A stretch of 64,000 bases of DNA, taken from Streptomyces tendae (GTDB lineage: Bacteria; Actinomycetota; Actinomycetes; Streptomycetales; Streptomycetaceae). Numbering within the stretch: the stretch's first letter is position 1; every line of letters starts with the position of its first letter. The stretch spans positions 4,030,001 to 4,094,000 of the forward strand of contig NZ_CP043959.1 in NCBI RefSeq assembly GCF_008632955.1, read 5' to 3'. A program made the position numbers and the translations under genes. The notes beneath the pieces are model-generated. The model saw only the letters and a program-made list of their open reading frames with translations, was not told the DNA's origin and made no database searches. Shown here piece by piece: positions 1-8,164 of this stretch.

Positions 1-459
1 CTGCGCACCCTTTACGGAGGCTTCGAGATCGCCGCCCCTCCCATCGCGCTCTTCGTCGCGATCGGCGTCCTGCTCGCCGCGGTGAAACTTCCCGGTGCGG
101 TGAAGGCCCTGAACCCGCTCGTCGAAGCCGTCGCGCCGGGCAACCCCATCGTCTTCGTGCTGGTCTTCACGCTGCTGGTGCCGCTGTGTCTGTACCGCGG
201 GCCGCTCAACGTCTACGGCCTCGGCGCGGGCATCGCCGGCGTCCTCATCGCCGCGGGCATCTACCCGGCCGTGGCCGTGCTCGGCCTGACCGCCTCCTAC
301 AACCAGGTGTTCGGCGTCAGCGACCCGACGAGCACCCAGACCGTGTGGGCGGCGCAGTACTCCGGCGTCGGCCCCCAGCAGGTGATGCTGCGCACCCTGC
401 CCTACGTGTGGTGCGTCGCCCTCGGCGGTCTGGTCGTCACCGCCGCCACCCAACTGTGA
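1..459 (+). CDS. Permease, C-terminal part (cut by window edge)
   Basis: The reading frame is open from base 1 and ends at a TGA at 457-459, so only the last 152 residues are seen. They are strongly hydrophobic, with about four membrane segments separated by short loops, one holding a run like VFGVSDPTSTQTVW. The pattern fits the end of an ion-coupled organic anion permease, but I cannot name the family or substrate. The next gene starts 52 bases on in the same direction and encodes an exported carbohydrate-type propeller protein, so uptake of a sugar-derived acid is one guess. Confidence 0.6.
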   Translation: MRTLYGGFEIAAPPIALFVAIGVLLAAVKLPGAVKALNPLVEAVAPGNPIVFVLVFTLLVPLCLYRGPLNVYGLGAGIAGVLIAAGIYPAVAVLGLTASYNQVFGVSDPTSTQTVWAAQYSGVGPQQVMLRTLPYVWCVALGGLVVTAATQL

Positions 460-511
460 GCCGCACACGATCCGTACCCCCGCCCCCCCCGTCCGAAGGA
501 GCCGTGACCCC

Positions 512-1510
512 ATGACGTTCGACCGCCGCACCTTCCTGCGCACCGCCACTGCCGGCGGCGCCGTGTTCGCCTTCGGCGCGCAGGGCGCCGGCCAGGCCGC
601 CGCCGCCCCCGGCGGCTTCCCCGACTACCGCCACGTCCGCACCCTGCTCACGGCCGGACAGCTCTCCTACAACCCCACCGGGGAGATCATCTTCCCGTGC
701 GTGCGCGGGGTCTACGACAAGCTGAGCGCCCCGCTCGGCCGGTACTACCTGTACTACGCGCCGCACGACGCGCCGGGCGGCATCTGCCTCGCCCATGGCG
801 ACTCCCTGGAGGGCCCGTTCACGGAGTACCCGGGCAACCCGATCGTGAGCAACACCTGGTCCCCGCACTACAAGGTCAGCCACGTCTCCTCACCGCACGT
901 GCTGTGGAACGCCGACGTCCGTGAGCTGTGGCTGTACTTCCACGGCGAGAACACCACCACCCGCCTCGCCCGTTCCAAGGACGGCGTGCACTTCACCTAC
1001 GACAAGACGGTCCTCAGCACGTCGATGATGCCGGCGGGCACCACCGAGACCTCCTACGCCCGGGTCTTCCGGCACGACCTGCCCGCGCGCGGCGCCCGCT
1101 ACGTGATGCTCTTCATGTGGAACACCACCGCCGACCACCGGGACATCGGCTGGGGCTGGTCACCCGACGGCCGCACCTGGGAGTTCTCCGACCGGCCCCT
1201 GATCGACCACGCCGCGGTCGGCGCGGTGAACGTCGGCGGACCGCACCTGCTCACCCGCGGCGGCAGCGCGTACGTCGTCTACAACACCGACAAGGGCAGC
1301 GGCGGCGACATCCTGATCACCGAGGTGGGCAGCGACTTCTCCCGCCGCGACCACCTCGGCGTGTTCTACGCCTCGGGCGGCGCGGCGCCGGAGAACGGAC
1401 GCGCGGCGTCGCCGTCGTTCGGCACCGACGGGGGCGTGCCGTACATGGTGTACGAGGCGGGGGAGCGGCTGTCGGGCGCCATCGCCCTGGCCCGCGCGAC
1501 GACGTCCTGA
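512..1510 (+). CDS. Tat-exported five-bladed beta-propeller protein (GH43-like fold)
   Basis: A 332-residue protein. The N-terminus carries a twin-arginine signal (DRRTFLR at residues 4-10, then a hydrophobic Ala/Gly stretch and a likely cleavage site after AQAAAA), so it is folded inside and exported. The mature part has repeated blade-like motifs such as YYLYYAP, LWLYFHG, SKDGVHFT, GWGWSPDGRTWEF and AYVVYNT, typical of five-bladed glycosidase propellers. No catalytic residues can be assigned with certainty. GGAGCC lies upstream of the ATG at 512. It could be a glycoside hydrolase or a non-catalytic sugar-binding propeller. Confidence 0.6.
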   Translation: MTFDRRTFLRTATAGGAVFAFGAQGAGQAAAAPGGFPDYRHVRTLLTAGQLSYNPTGEIIFPCVRGVYDKLSAPLGRYYLYYAPHDAPGGICLAHGDSLEGPFTEYPGNPIVSNTWSPHYKVSHVSSPHVLWNADVRELWLYFHGENTTTRLARSKDGVHFTYDKTVLSTSMMPAGTTETSYARVFRHDLPARGARYVMLFMWNTTADHRDIGWGWSPDGRTWEFSDRPLIDHAAVGAVNVGGPHLLTRGGSAYVVYNTDKGSGGDILITEVGSDFSRRDHLGVFYASGGAAPENGRAASPSFGTDGGVPYMVYEAGERLSGAIALARATTS

Positions 1511-1590
1511 CCGGCCTGACCGGCCTGACCGGCGGGCCGGGACGGCGTCGGTATGCCGTTGCGAAGGACCGTTCCCGTGCGCGTCGGAGA

Positions 1591-1899
1591 TCACGGCGAC
1601 GGCGGGACGGGCCCCTCTCTGCGGTGCCGTGCGCGTCGCATGTCCACTCGTGTGCCGCGCATCGGAATCCCCTCGTCGGCCAGCAGCCGAGGCGCCTGAC
1701 CCTGGTGGCACGTCGCGGGCGTCCCGTCGGCGTGGACCACGCGCCACCAGGGCACGCCTTCGTCGAGCAGACTCATCGCGCGTCCCACCTGCCGGGGGCT
1801 CGTTCCGATCCATTCCGCGATGTCGCCGTAGGAAGCGACGCTGCCTGCCGGGATGGCTGCGACCTCCGCGCGGACCTCCGCGACGATGTCCGTACTCAT
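1591..1899 (-). CDS. Alkyltransferase-like (ATL) DNA-binding protein
   Basis: About 102 residues, the size of a single MGMT C-terminal domain. It has the helix-turn-helix (SYGDIAEWIGTSPRQVGRAM) and then PWWRVVHADG where true O6-alkylguanine transferases have PCHRV. The acceptor cysteine is replaced by tryptophan, the hallmark of ATL proteins, which bind alkylated guanine and flag it for nucleotide excision repair. The start chosen (ATG at 1899) lies two bases after the upstream DUF488 stop codon, so the two genes are translationally linked; an earlier in-frame start would overlap that gene. Confidence 0.8.
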   Translation of the reverse strand: MSTDIVAEVRAEVAAIPAGSVASYGDIAEWIGTSPRQVGRAMSLLDEGVPWWRVVHADGTPATCHQGQAPRLLADEGIPMRGTRVDMRRARHRREGPVPPSP

Positions 1900-1900
1900 C

Positions 1901-2437
1901 TCACGCACCTCGGGGCGCAGGGTAGGTGATGCGGCCATGGTGAACGTCCGCGTTCTCGTTCAAGAGAGCCGGCTTGGTCACTGTGGCGGACATGATGTGT
2001 ACGACCTCGACACCCGCGACGAGCAGCGCGTCGGTGATGAGTCTGCGGTGGCAGCGCCACGGCACGGCCTCACTGCACATGATCACCGGCCGCCCGTGCG
2101 CGGCGAGGTCGAGCAACTCATCCAGCCCTTTCGCGAACTCGCTGCTCATCATGTGGTCGGCATAGTCCCGGAACGCCTTCACCCGCCACGCGGTGTTGAC
2201 GCTTTCGACGCCCTTCGGGGTGTGACGTCTGCCGCCCAGCTCCCGGATCCACCGATAGTGGATGTCCGGTGGGAGATTCTCGATGACGGCCTCCTGGTTC
2301 CACTGCGGGAACGTGCGCGAGGCCGGATAGGAACGGACGTCCACCAGGTCGGTGACGTCATGTTTCCGCAGCATCGACAGCACCTCGTCGAAGGTGCGGG
2401 TCGAATGCCCGATGGTGTGCACGCGGTTCGTCATCAC
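1901..2437 (-). CDS. DUF488 family protein
   Basis: 178 residues. The N-terminus VHTIGHSTRTFDEVLSML and the following DLVDVRSYPASRTFPQWN are the DUF488 signature; later CSEAVPWRCHRRLI places a cysteine, tryptophan and arginines in the conserved pocket of the family. The biochemical role of DUF488 is not established; members often lie next to DNA-repair or stress genes. Here it directly precedes an ATL gene on the minus strand with a two-base gap, which suggests a shared role in handling alkylation or other nucleic-acid damage (inference). Confidence 0.75.
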   Translation of the reverse strand: MMTNRVHTIGHSTRTFDEVLSMLRKHDVTDLVDVRSYPASRTFPQWNQEAVIENLPPDIHYRWIRELGGRRHTPKGVESVNTAWRVKAFRDYADHMMSSEFAKGLDELLDLAAHGRPVIMCSEAVPWRCHRRLITDALLVAGVEVVHIMSATVTKPALLNENADVHHGRITYPAPRGA

Positions 2438-2731
2438 ATCTCCGTGTCACGCCGTCACGGCTTGTCCCGCTCTTCGGGCAGCGTGGAGCTGCCCACGTGG
2501 GCGGGCGCGAAAGCCGACGGCATCAGCTCTCCTCCAGTGTGCTTCCCCCGTCCACGGCAACGTGGTCGGTCTCTTCGCTCTTGATCTCGCGCTGCGGGGT
2601 CGCTTTCTGTGGCCGGGCGTCGGTGAGCCCTCGTCCGGCTGGACCGGGTGCGGCAGGGCCGCGCGGCACCGGCCGGGAGAGGGACTGCGGCACCGCGTGC
2701 CTGGGCGGGCAGACGCTGAGCCGGGGAGGGG

Positions 2732-3127
2732 TCAGGTGGCGCTGAGCGCGCTGAGCGCGGCGTCGAGTCGGGCCGTGGCTTCGTCGGCGACGGGCTTGAG
2801 GGCATCCAGGCCGGTGAGGGTGACCATGGTGCCCGGGTCGAGGGCCTGGACGAGCGTGTGGTCGCCGTCGCGGCGGACGACGACGTTGCACGGCAGGAGC
2901 AGACCGATGGAGCGGTCGGCCTCCAGGGCCTGGTGGGCGAGCGGCGGGTTGCAGGCGCCCAGGATGAGGTAGTCCTCCATGTCGTGGCCGAGCTTGGCCT
3001 TCAGTGTGGCCTGGACGTCGATCTCGGTGAGGATGCCGAACCCCTGGTCGGCCAGGGCTTGGCGGACGGCGGCGGTGGCGGTGCCGAAGTCGGTCTCGGC
3101 CAGGCGGACGGTGCGGTCGTAGGACAC
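2732..3127 (-). CDS. DUF302 domain protein of the sulfide/persulfide module
   Basis: 131 residues from a GTG at 3127, which has AAGGAG ten bases upstream; the longer frame to 3229 would run into the operator region. The sequence shows the DUF302 pattern: VRQALADQGFGILTEIDV, LGACNPPLAHQAL and LLLPCNVVV, with cysteines in the second and third motifs. DUF302 proteins are frequent partners of CstR-controlled sulfur genes but have no settled activity. The gene is divergent from the metallo-beta-lactamase/rhodanese gene and shares its operator region, so the same repressor probably controls both. Confidence 0.75.
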   Translation of the reverse strand: MSYDRTVRLAETDFGTATAAVRQALADQGFGILTEIDVQATLKAKLGHDMEDYLILGACNPPLAHQALEADRSIGLLLPCNVVVRRDGDHTLVQALDPGTMVTLTGLDALKPVADEATARLDAALSALSAT

Positions 3128-3235
3128 GGTGCGCTGCTCCTTCGGTGAAACGTTGAACCCGGCTCCTTGATACCCCAGCGGGTACCCGGCGCAGTGGGCG
3201 CAATGCCGCAGCCGGACAGTGGCGAACACTCACAC

Positions 3236-3259
3236 AGGAATACCCCCGGGGGTATTCCT
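3236..3259. promoter_or_regulatory. Perfect 24-bp palindrome, CsoR/CstR-type operator
   Basis: The arms AGGAATACCCCC and GGGGGTATTCCT are exact inverted repeats around 3247/3248. TACCCC...GGGGTA is the known core of CsoR/CstR operators. It sits between the divergent DUF302 and persulfide-dioxygenase-like genes, and a matching site precedes the CstR-like gene at 6926. Confidence 0.8.
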
Positions 3260-3277
3260 GTTAAGGTGGACGTTGAA

Positions 3278-3291
3278 TACCCCCCGGGGTA
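3278..3291. promoter_or_regulatory. Second TACCCC-GGGGTA operator
   Basis: TACCCCCCGGGGTA is a second, shorter copy of the same palindrome, about 37 bases centre to centre from the first and close to the start of the rightward gene. Two sites suggest binding of two repressor tetramers across the divergent promoter region. Confidence 0.7.
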
Positions 3292-3319
3292 CATAGTCTC
3301 TTGTGGAGGAGCCGTAGCC

Positions 3320-4684
3320 GTGTTCTTCGTGGACACCCTCGAGTTCGAGGGCCTGGGCAACCGCAGCTACCTGGCCGGCGGAGCCGCTGCCGCGGTGGTC
3401 ATCGATCCGCCGCGCGACATCGACCAGGTGATCGCCGACGCCGCCAGACGCGGGGTACGCATCGCGTACGTGGCGGAGACCCACGTGCACAACGACTACG
3501 TCACCGGTGGTCTGGAGCTGGCCCGTGTCACCGGCGCCGCCTATCTGGTACCGGCTGCGGCGCACGTCTCCTTCGCCCGCACCCCGGTCGCCGACGGCGA
3601 CACCGAGGACGTGGACGCGGGCCTGGTCCTGCGTGCGATCGCCACGCCCGGGCACACCCCGCACCACACCTCCTACGTCCTGGAGGAGGTCGGACGCGGT
3701 GTGGCGGCGTTCACCGGCGGATCGCTGCTGATCGGCACGGTGGGCCGCCCCGACCTGGTGGAGCCCCGGCTCACCGAGCAGCTGGCCCGGGCCCAGCACG
3801 CCTCCGCCCACCGCCTGGCCGCCGAACTGGACGACGACGTGCCGGTGCTGCCCACCCACGGGTTCGGCAGCTTCTGCTCCTCCGCCCAGGCCGGCGGGGA
3901 CGCGAGCACCATCGGCAAGGAACGCACCAGCAACGACGCGTTCACCCTGGACGTGGACACCTTCGTTCAGCGGATGCTCGCCGGGCTGGAGGACGTGCCC
4001 GCCTACTACGCGCACATGGGACCGGCCAACGCCGCGGGCCCCGCCCCCGTCGACCTGACCCCGCCCGAGCGTGCCGACGCAGGCGAGATCTCCTCCCGGC
4101 TGGCCGCCGGCGAGTGGGTCGTGGACCTGCGCAGCCGGATGGCCTTCGCCGAGGGGCATGTGGCCGGGTCGTTCAATTTCGAGGGCGAGGGCAAGCTCGC
4201 CACCTACCTGGCCTGGCTGATCCCGTGGGGGAAGCCCGTCACCCTGCTGGCCGAGACCCCCGAGCAGGTCGCCGACGCGCAGCGGAAGCTGGCGCGGGTG
4301 GGCATCGACCGCCCGGCCGCCGCCGCCACCGGCGACCCGGCCGGCTGGGTCCGTGAAGGCGAGCACCTCGTCTCCTTCCCGCGGGCCCGCTTCGCCGACC
4401 TCGCCGATGCCCGCCGACGCGGCGACGACGTGGTCGTGCTGGACGTGCGCCGGGACTCGGAGCGCGCGGGCGGCCACATCGACGGCTCGGTCCACATCCC
4501 GGTCCACGCACTGCACGGGCGCATCGGCGAGGTGCCGGACGGCACGGTGTGGGTGCACTGCGCGGGCGGAATGCGCGCGGCGATCGCCGCCTCCCTGCTG
4601 CATGCCGCCGGCCGGGATGTGGTCGCCGTCGACGACGGCTTCGACGCCGCGACGGAAGCCGGACTGTCCCTGGCCTCCGGCTGA
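3320..4684 (+). CDS. Metallo-beta-lactamase / rhodanese fusion (persulfide dioxygenase-like)
   Basis: 454 residues from a GTG at 3320 preceded by GGAGGAGCC. Residues 1-230 are a metallo-beta-lactamase fold with the metal motif ETHVHNDYVTGG and later histidines (PGHTPHH, PTHGFG) as in ETHE1/CstB persulfide dioxygenases, which oxidise glutathione- or protein-type persulfide to sulfite. Residues about 270-370 are a rhodanese-like domain with no active cysteine (LLAETPE at the loop). The last 100 residues are a second rhodanese with an intact loop, HCAGGMRA. It heads the operon, right after the two CstR-type operators, and is followed by a free rhodanese and an exporter. Confidence 0.85.
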   Translation: MFFVDTLEFEGLGNRSYLAGGAAAAVVIDPPRDIDQVIADAARRGVRIAYVAETHVHNDYVTGGLELARVTGAAYLVPAAAHVSFARTPVADGDTEDVDAGLVLRAIATPGHTPHHTSYVLEEVGRGVAAFTGGSLLIGTVGRPDLVEPRLTEQLARAQHASAHRLAAELDDDVPVLPTHGFGSFCSSAQAGGDASTIGKERTSNDAFTLDVDTFVQRMLAGLEDVPAYYAHMGPANAAGPAPVDLTPPERADAGEISSRLAAGEWVVDLRSRMAFAEGHVAGSFNFEGEGKLATYLAWLIPWGKPVTLLAETPEQVADAQRKLARVGIDRPAAAATGDPAGWVREGEHLVSFPRARFADLADARRRGDDVVVLDVRRDSERAGGHIDGSVHIPVHALHGRIGEVPDGTVWVHCAGGMRAAIAASLLHAAGRDVVAVDDGFDAATEAGLSLASG

Positions 4685-4730
4685 TCCCGGCCGTTACCCC
4701 CGCGAGGAAGCACAAGGAAGGAAGCACGTG

Positions 4731-5096
4731 ATGCCCCTCATTGTCCGGAACGGGCACCGGGTCACGGTCGACGAGGCACGCAGCCGTCCCCACGGCGACC
4801 AGGCCGACGCGGTCCTGCTGGACGTCCGCGAAGAGCCCGAGTGGACCGCGGGCCACGCCCTGGGCGCCGTCCACATACCGCTGGCGGAACTCTTCCTCGG
4901 CGCCACGCTGCCGGCCGAGGCGCAGGGCCGTCCGCCGGTGGTGATCTGCCGCAGCGGTCACCGCTCCTCACACGCCGCGCGTCTTCTCGCCGAACGCGGA
5001 GCGCGGGCGGTGGACGTCGAGGGCGGCATGAACGCGTGGGCCGCCGCCGGGCACCCGGTCGTCGACGAACGCGGGAACAGCGGCCGAACAGCGTGA
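4731..5096 (+). CDS. Single-domain rhodanese sulfurtransferase
   Basis: 121 residues; the ATG at 4731 follows GGAAGGAAGC. It has the rhodanese pattern VLLDVREEPEWTAGHALGAVHIP and the active loop VICRSGHRSS, with cysteine as persulfide carrier, then GGMNAWAAAGHPV at the end. It would move sulfane sulfur between the fusion protein and acceptors. Its stop codon overlaps the next start (GTGA), so it is coupled to the exporter gene. Confidence 0.85.
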   Translation: MPLIVRNGHRVTVDEARSRPHGDQADAVLLDVREEPEWTAGHALGAVHIPLAELFLGATLPAEAQGRPPVVICRSGHRSSHAARLLAERGARAVDVEGGMNAWAAAGHPVVDERGNSGRTA

Positions 5097-5836
5097 CCGT
5101 ACTCGTACTCGCCCTCGTCGCCGGGGCCGTCATCGGTCTCGCCCTCGGAGCGCTCGGCGGCGGTGGCAGCGTCCTTGCCGTGCCGGCACTGATCTACCTG
5201 CTCGGCTTCACTCCGGCCGCCGCCACCACCGCCAGCCTGCTCATCGTCGCTGCCACCTCCGCCACCGCCCTGTACGCCCACACCCGCGACGGAAACGTGG
5301 CATGGAAGACGGGCGCGCTGTTCGCCGCGGCGGGCATCGTCCCCGCCTTCCTCGCCGGCGCTGCCGCCGGGCGCCTGCCCGAAGCGCTACTGACGGCGGC
5401 CTTCGCGGTCGTCGCCGCGCTGGCGGCCCTGCGCATGCTGCGGCCCTCCCCGTCCCTGCCGCCGGACCGGATCCGTCCCGGCAAGGCGGCCGGCGCCGGT
5501 GCCGGACTCGGCGCCGTGACGGGCTTCCTGGGGGTCGGCGGGGGATTCCTCGCCGTGCCCGCACTGGTGAGTGTCCTGGGACTGGCCATGCGCCGGGCGG
5601 TGGGCACCAGCCTGCTCGTCATCACCGTGAACTCACTCGCCGCGCTTGCCGCTCGCACCGGCACCACCGGCGGGCTCCACTGGGAGATCATCGGCCCCTT
5701 CACCGGCGCGGCGATCCTCGGCGCCTGGGACGGCAAACGACTCGCGACGAAGATCTCCGGCACCACCCTTCAGAGAACCTTCGCCGGCGTCCTGCTGGCG
5801 GTGGCGGCCTTCATGCTCGTCGACGTGATCGTCTGA
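5093..5836 (+). CDS. TauE/SafE family membrane exporter (sulfite/thiosulfate type)
   Basis: 247 residues, almost wholly membrane spanning (about eight segments). The two internal repeats each begin with the family's glycine-rich turn: GALGGGGSVLAVPALIYLLG near residue 15 and GFLGVGGGFLAVPALVSVLG near residue 145. TauE/SafE proteins export sulfite or sulfoacetate. After a persulfide dioxygenase that makes sulfite, export of that product is the natural role. The GTG start overlaps the preceding stop. Confidence 0.85.
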   Translation: MTVLVLALVAGAVIGLALGALGGGGSVLAVPALIYLLGFTPAAATTASLLIVAATSATALYAHTRDGNVAWKTGALFAAAGIVPAFLAGAAAGRLPEALLTAAFAVVAALAALRMLRPSPSLPPDRIRPGKAAGAGAGLGAVTGFLGVGGGFLAVPALVSVLGLAMRRAVGTSLLVITVNSLAALAARTGTTGGLHWEIIGPFTGAAILGAWDGKRLATKISGTTLQRTFAGVLLAVAAFMLVDVIV

Positions 5837-5969
5837 ACGCCAGTGCCGCCAACGGCTGGACCAGGGACCAGGACACCTTCTCCAGCCCACCACGCATCTC
5901 AAGGCCGCCTTGGGGCCGGCTCCCCTGAGATCAAGCCCACCACTCCGACACGCAAGGATGACATCTGCC

Positions 5970-6545
5970 ATGACCACACCCACGGCCCTCGCCACCGACG
6001 AGGCACGCACGCGCCTGCACGAACTGACCGTCATCGACGTGCGCACCCCGGGCGAATACGCCGGCGGCCATCTCCCCGGCGCGCTCAACATCCCCCTCGA
6101 CCAGATCCGGCGCGCGCTGCCCGACATCCGTCACGCCACCGGACACGGCGACGTCCTGGTCGTCTGCGCCTCGGGCGCCCGCTCCGAGAACGCCTGCAAG
6201 ATCCTCGCGGAGAACGGTGTCACCGCCGCCACCCTGTCGGGAGGAACCGGCGCCTGGGCGGCCGACGGCCACGAACTCCACCGCCCCCAGGGCGCCTCCC
6301 GTACCTCCTGGGGAATGGAGCGGCAGGTGCGGCTCACCGCAGGAGTGATCGTGCTGCTCGGCCTGCTGCTCGGGCTCGTCGTCCACCCCGCCTTCCAGCT
6401 CCTCTCCGCGGGCATCGCGGCCGGCCTGGTCTTCTCCGCCCTGACCAACACCTGCGGCATGGCCGCCATGCTCGCCAGGCTCCCCCACAACCGTCCCCGC
6501 GCGGCCGACCTCGACAAGTCGTTGGCCGCGCTGCGCAACCGCTGA
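5970..6545 (+). CDS. Rhodanese with C-terminal two-TM DUF2892 anchor (YgaP-like)
   Basis: 191 residues from the ATG at 5970, with AAGGA about 11 bases upstream (an alternative ATG lies 12 bases earlier). Residues 10-105 form a rhodanese with the loop VVCASGARSENA. Residues 110-180 form the DUF2892 membrane hairpin (two hydrophobic helices and TNTCGMAAMLARLP between and after them), as in E. coli YgaP. It would tether sulfur transfer to the inner face of the membrane near the exporter. It ends the sulfur operon and is followed by a strong hairpin. Confidence 0.85.
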   Translation: MTTPTALATDEARTRLHELTVIDVRTPGEYAGGHLPGALNIPLDQIRRALPDIRHATGHGDVLVVCASGARSENACKILAENGVTAATLSGGTGAWAADGHELHRPQGASRTSWGMERQVRLTAGVIVLLGLLLGLVVHPAFQLLSAGIAAGLVFSALTNTCGMAAMLARLPHNRPRAADLDKSLAALRNR

Positions 6546-6556
6546 ACCACACGATG

Positions 6557-6590
6557 AAGGGGAGGGACCCGGCTTTGGGTTCCTCCCCTT
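6557..6590. terminator. Hairpin terminator after the sulfur operon
   Basis: AAGGGGAGG and the following GACCC pair with GGGTT and CCTCCCCTT around a short GGCTTT loop, with one G-T pair. It lies 12 bases after the stop at 6545 and before the end of a convergent gene. Confidence 0.7.
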
Positions 6591-6607
6591 TCGCATGCCG
6601 CAGCATG

Positions 6608-6638
6608 GGATCACCCGCCGTGAACGGGCGGGTGATCC
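6608..6638. terminator. Second hairpin, 12-bp perfect stem
   Basis: GGATCACCCGCC (6608-6619) pairs exactly with GGCGGGTGATCC (6627-6638), with a seven-base loop. It stands between convergent genes and could stop transcription from either side. Confidence 0.7.
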
Positions 6639-6656
6639 GGTACCGCGGGCACCGGC

Positions 6657-6926
6657 TCAGGCCAGGGAGAGGAACAGCTTCTCCAGCCGCGTACGCATCT
6701 GCTCCCGGTCACCGGAAGCGGCCATGTCCGCATCGGTCAGACAGTGCTGCAGTCCCGTGGCGATGATCGCGAAACCGGCCTTGTCCAAGGCCCTGGACGC
6801 CGCGGCGAGCTGGGTGACGACGTCCTCGCAGTCCCGTCCGTCCTCGATCATCTTGATGACACCCGCGATCTGACCCTGCGCCCGGCGCAGCCGGTTGAGC
6901 GCAGTCTTGAGTTCCTCAGCCGCCAT
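6657..6926 (-). CDS. CsoR/CstR-family repressor, persulfide-sensing type
   Basis: 89 residues if started at the ATG at 6926 (GGAG eight bases upstream; a start at 6950 would add eight residues). The all-helical DUF156 fold is clear: LNRLRRAQGQIAGVIKMIEDGRDCEDVVTQL, then ATGLQHC. Copper-sensing CsoR uses Cys, then His-x3-Cys. Here both cysteines remain, but the histidine position is glycine (GLQHC), as in CstR-type sensors that form di- or tetrasulfide bridges with persulfides. It most likely represses itself and the operon at 3.2-6.5 kb, all preceded by the same operator. Confidence 0.85.
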   Translation of the reverse strand: MAAEELKTALNRLRRAQGQIAGVIKMIEDGRDCEDVVTQLAAASRALDKAGFAIIATGLQHCLTDADMAASGDREQMRTRLEKLFLSLA

Positions 6927-6952
6927 CGCCAGCTCCACAACAACCCACACTC

Positions 6953-6985
6953 CTTCGATATACCCCGTTGGGTATCGTATCGAAG
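6953..6985. promoter_or_regulatory. Operator of the CstR-like gene
   Basis: ATACCC-CGTT-GGGTAT forms the core (6959-6974), inside a wider imperfect repeat CTTCGATA...TATCGAAG. It lies just upstream of the repressor start and matches the two operators near 3.25 kb, indicating autoregulation. Confidence 0.75.
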
Positions 6986-7058
6986 GTGTGAACCCCAGCC
7001 GGGCGAAGGAAAATCCCCTTCGCTGAAGTGTTACTGCCCTCAGTGCCGATCAGCAGGG

Positions 7059-7940
7059 TCACCCCTGGCCGCGGACGACGGTGACGGGGCAGTGGGCGTG
7101 GTGCAGCAGCGCCTGGCTGACCGATCCCACGAGCAGGCCGGTGAAGCCGCCGTTGCCCCGGGCTCCGGCCACCACCACTTGGGCCTCCCGGCTGGCGTCG
7201 ATCAGCGCGGTGCGGATCCGCGACCGCACCAGGCGCCGTTCGACGGTGACCTGCGGGTAGCTCGCCTGCCCGCCGGCGACGGCCCGGTCGAGAAGCCGCT
7301 GTTCGGCCTCCCGCAGCCGGTCGGCGTCCGCCACCACCGCGGCCGGCGGATCGCCGGGTCCCTCGCAGGCGCGTGCGCTCCAGGAGTTCCACACGTGCAG
7401 CGCCACCAGCGGGGCACCGCGCAGCGCGGCCTCGGCGAACGCGAAGTCCACCGCCCGCTCCCCGGCAGGGGACCCGTCCACGGCGCACAGCACGGGGCCG
7501 GCCGGGTCCGGACGGCCGCGTACCACCATGAGCGGGCCGTGGCCGTGCGCGGCCAGATGCACGGCCGTCGAGCCGAGCAGCAGCCCGGAGAAGCCCGTCA
7601 GGCCGCGACTGCCGACCACGGTCAGCGCCGCTGATCGGGACTCGATCTCCAGGACCTCGATCGCGTCACCGGTCACCACCGAGCGAGTGATCTCGAGGCC
7701 CGGCGCGACCGCGTGCGCCCGCTCTTCGGCCCGGGCCGGTAGCCCGTGCACCATCGCCTCCAGGCCGTGATCGGCCGGGCTCCATGGCGCCGCGCCGGGC
7801 GGCAGGTGTGCGGACGGGCTGCCGATGGCGTGGACGATGCGCAGCGATGTGCCCCGTAGGTGTGCCTCGCGGGCCGCGACATCGACAGCGGTGAGGCTGG
7901 ACGCCGAACCGTCCGCCCCTACGATGACCGGATCACTCAC
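7059..7940 (-). CDS. Tandem universal stress protein (two USP domains)
   Basis: 293 residues from a GTG at 7940 with GGGAG upstream. Domain 1 (residues 1-140) begins VIVGADGSASSLTAVDVAARE and ends with the ATP-binding loop GSRGLTGFSGLLLGS. Domain 2 (about 150-293) starts VLCAVDGSPAGERAV and ends with GARGNGGFTGLLVGS. Both keep the G-x2-G-x9-G-S/T nucleotide motif. Such tandem USPs are common in actinobacteria under hypoxia or stress control. The region just upstream holds a decayed copy of a USP N-terminus. Confidence 0.9.
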   Translation of the reverse strand: MSDPVIVGADGSASSLTAVDVAAREAHLRGTSLRIVHAIGSPSAHLPPGAAPWSPADHGLEAMVHGLPARAEERAHAVAPGLEITRSVVTGDAIEVLEIESRSAALTVVGSRGLTGFSGLLLGSTAVHLAAHGHGPLMVVRGRPDPAGPVLCAVDGSPAGERAVDFAFAEAALRGAPLVALHVWNSWSARACEGPGDPPAAVVADADRLREAEQRLLDRAVAGGQASYPQVTVERRLVRSRIRTALIDASREAQVVVAGARGNGGFTGLLVGSVSQALLHHAHCPVTVVRGQG

Positions 7941-8069
7941 TGGACTCTCCCTCTGGGACAGGCCGCGGAAGTGCGGCGCGTCGGTTCCACCCTCCCGGCA
8001 CGCGATCACCCCGGCCAGGGCCGACCGGCCCGGAACCGGGCCACTGGGCCCTGTCCCGGCCCGCTCAGC

Positions 8070-8164
8070 GGGCCGGGACAGGGCCTCGCGCGGTCGGGTC
8101 TCCCGCGTCGGCGCCTCCACCGCTGTCAGACTCGACGCCGACCGTCCACACCGACGACCACCAT
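8070..8164 (-). pseudogene. Relic of a universal stress protein N-terminus
   Basis: From an ATG at 8164 the minus strand reads MVVVGVDG, then loses frame; the next frame reads ASSLTAVEAPTRE, clearly like the GSASSLTAVDVAARE of the intact USP gene downstream. Homology fades after about 22 codons and no ATP-binding loop follows. It looks like the remains of a duplicated USP gene. Confidence 0.6.

Noticed and set aside
2523..3233. Arginine-rich 236-codon minus-strand frame over the DUF302 gene
   Set aside because: Out of frame with the clear DUF302 gene, and composition is that of a shadow frame.
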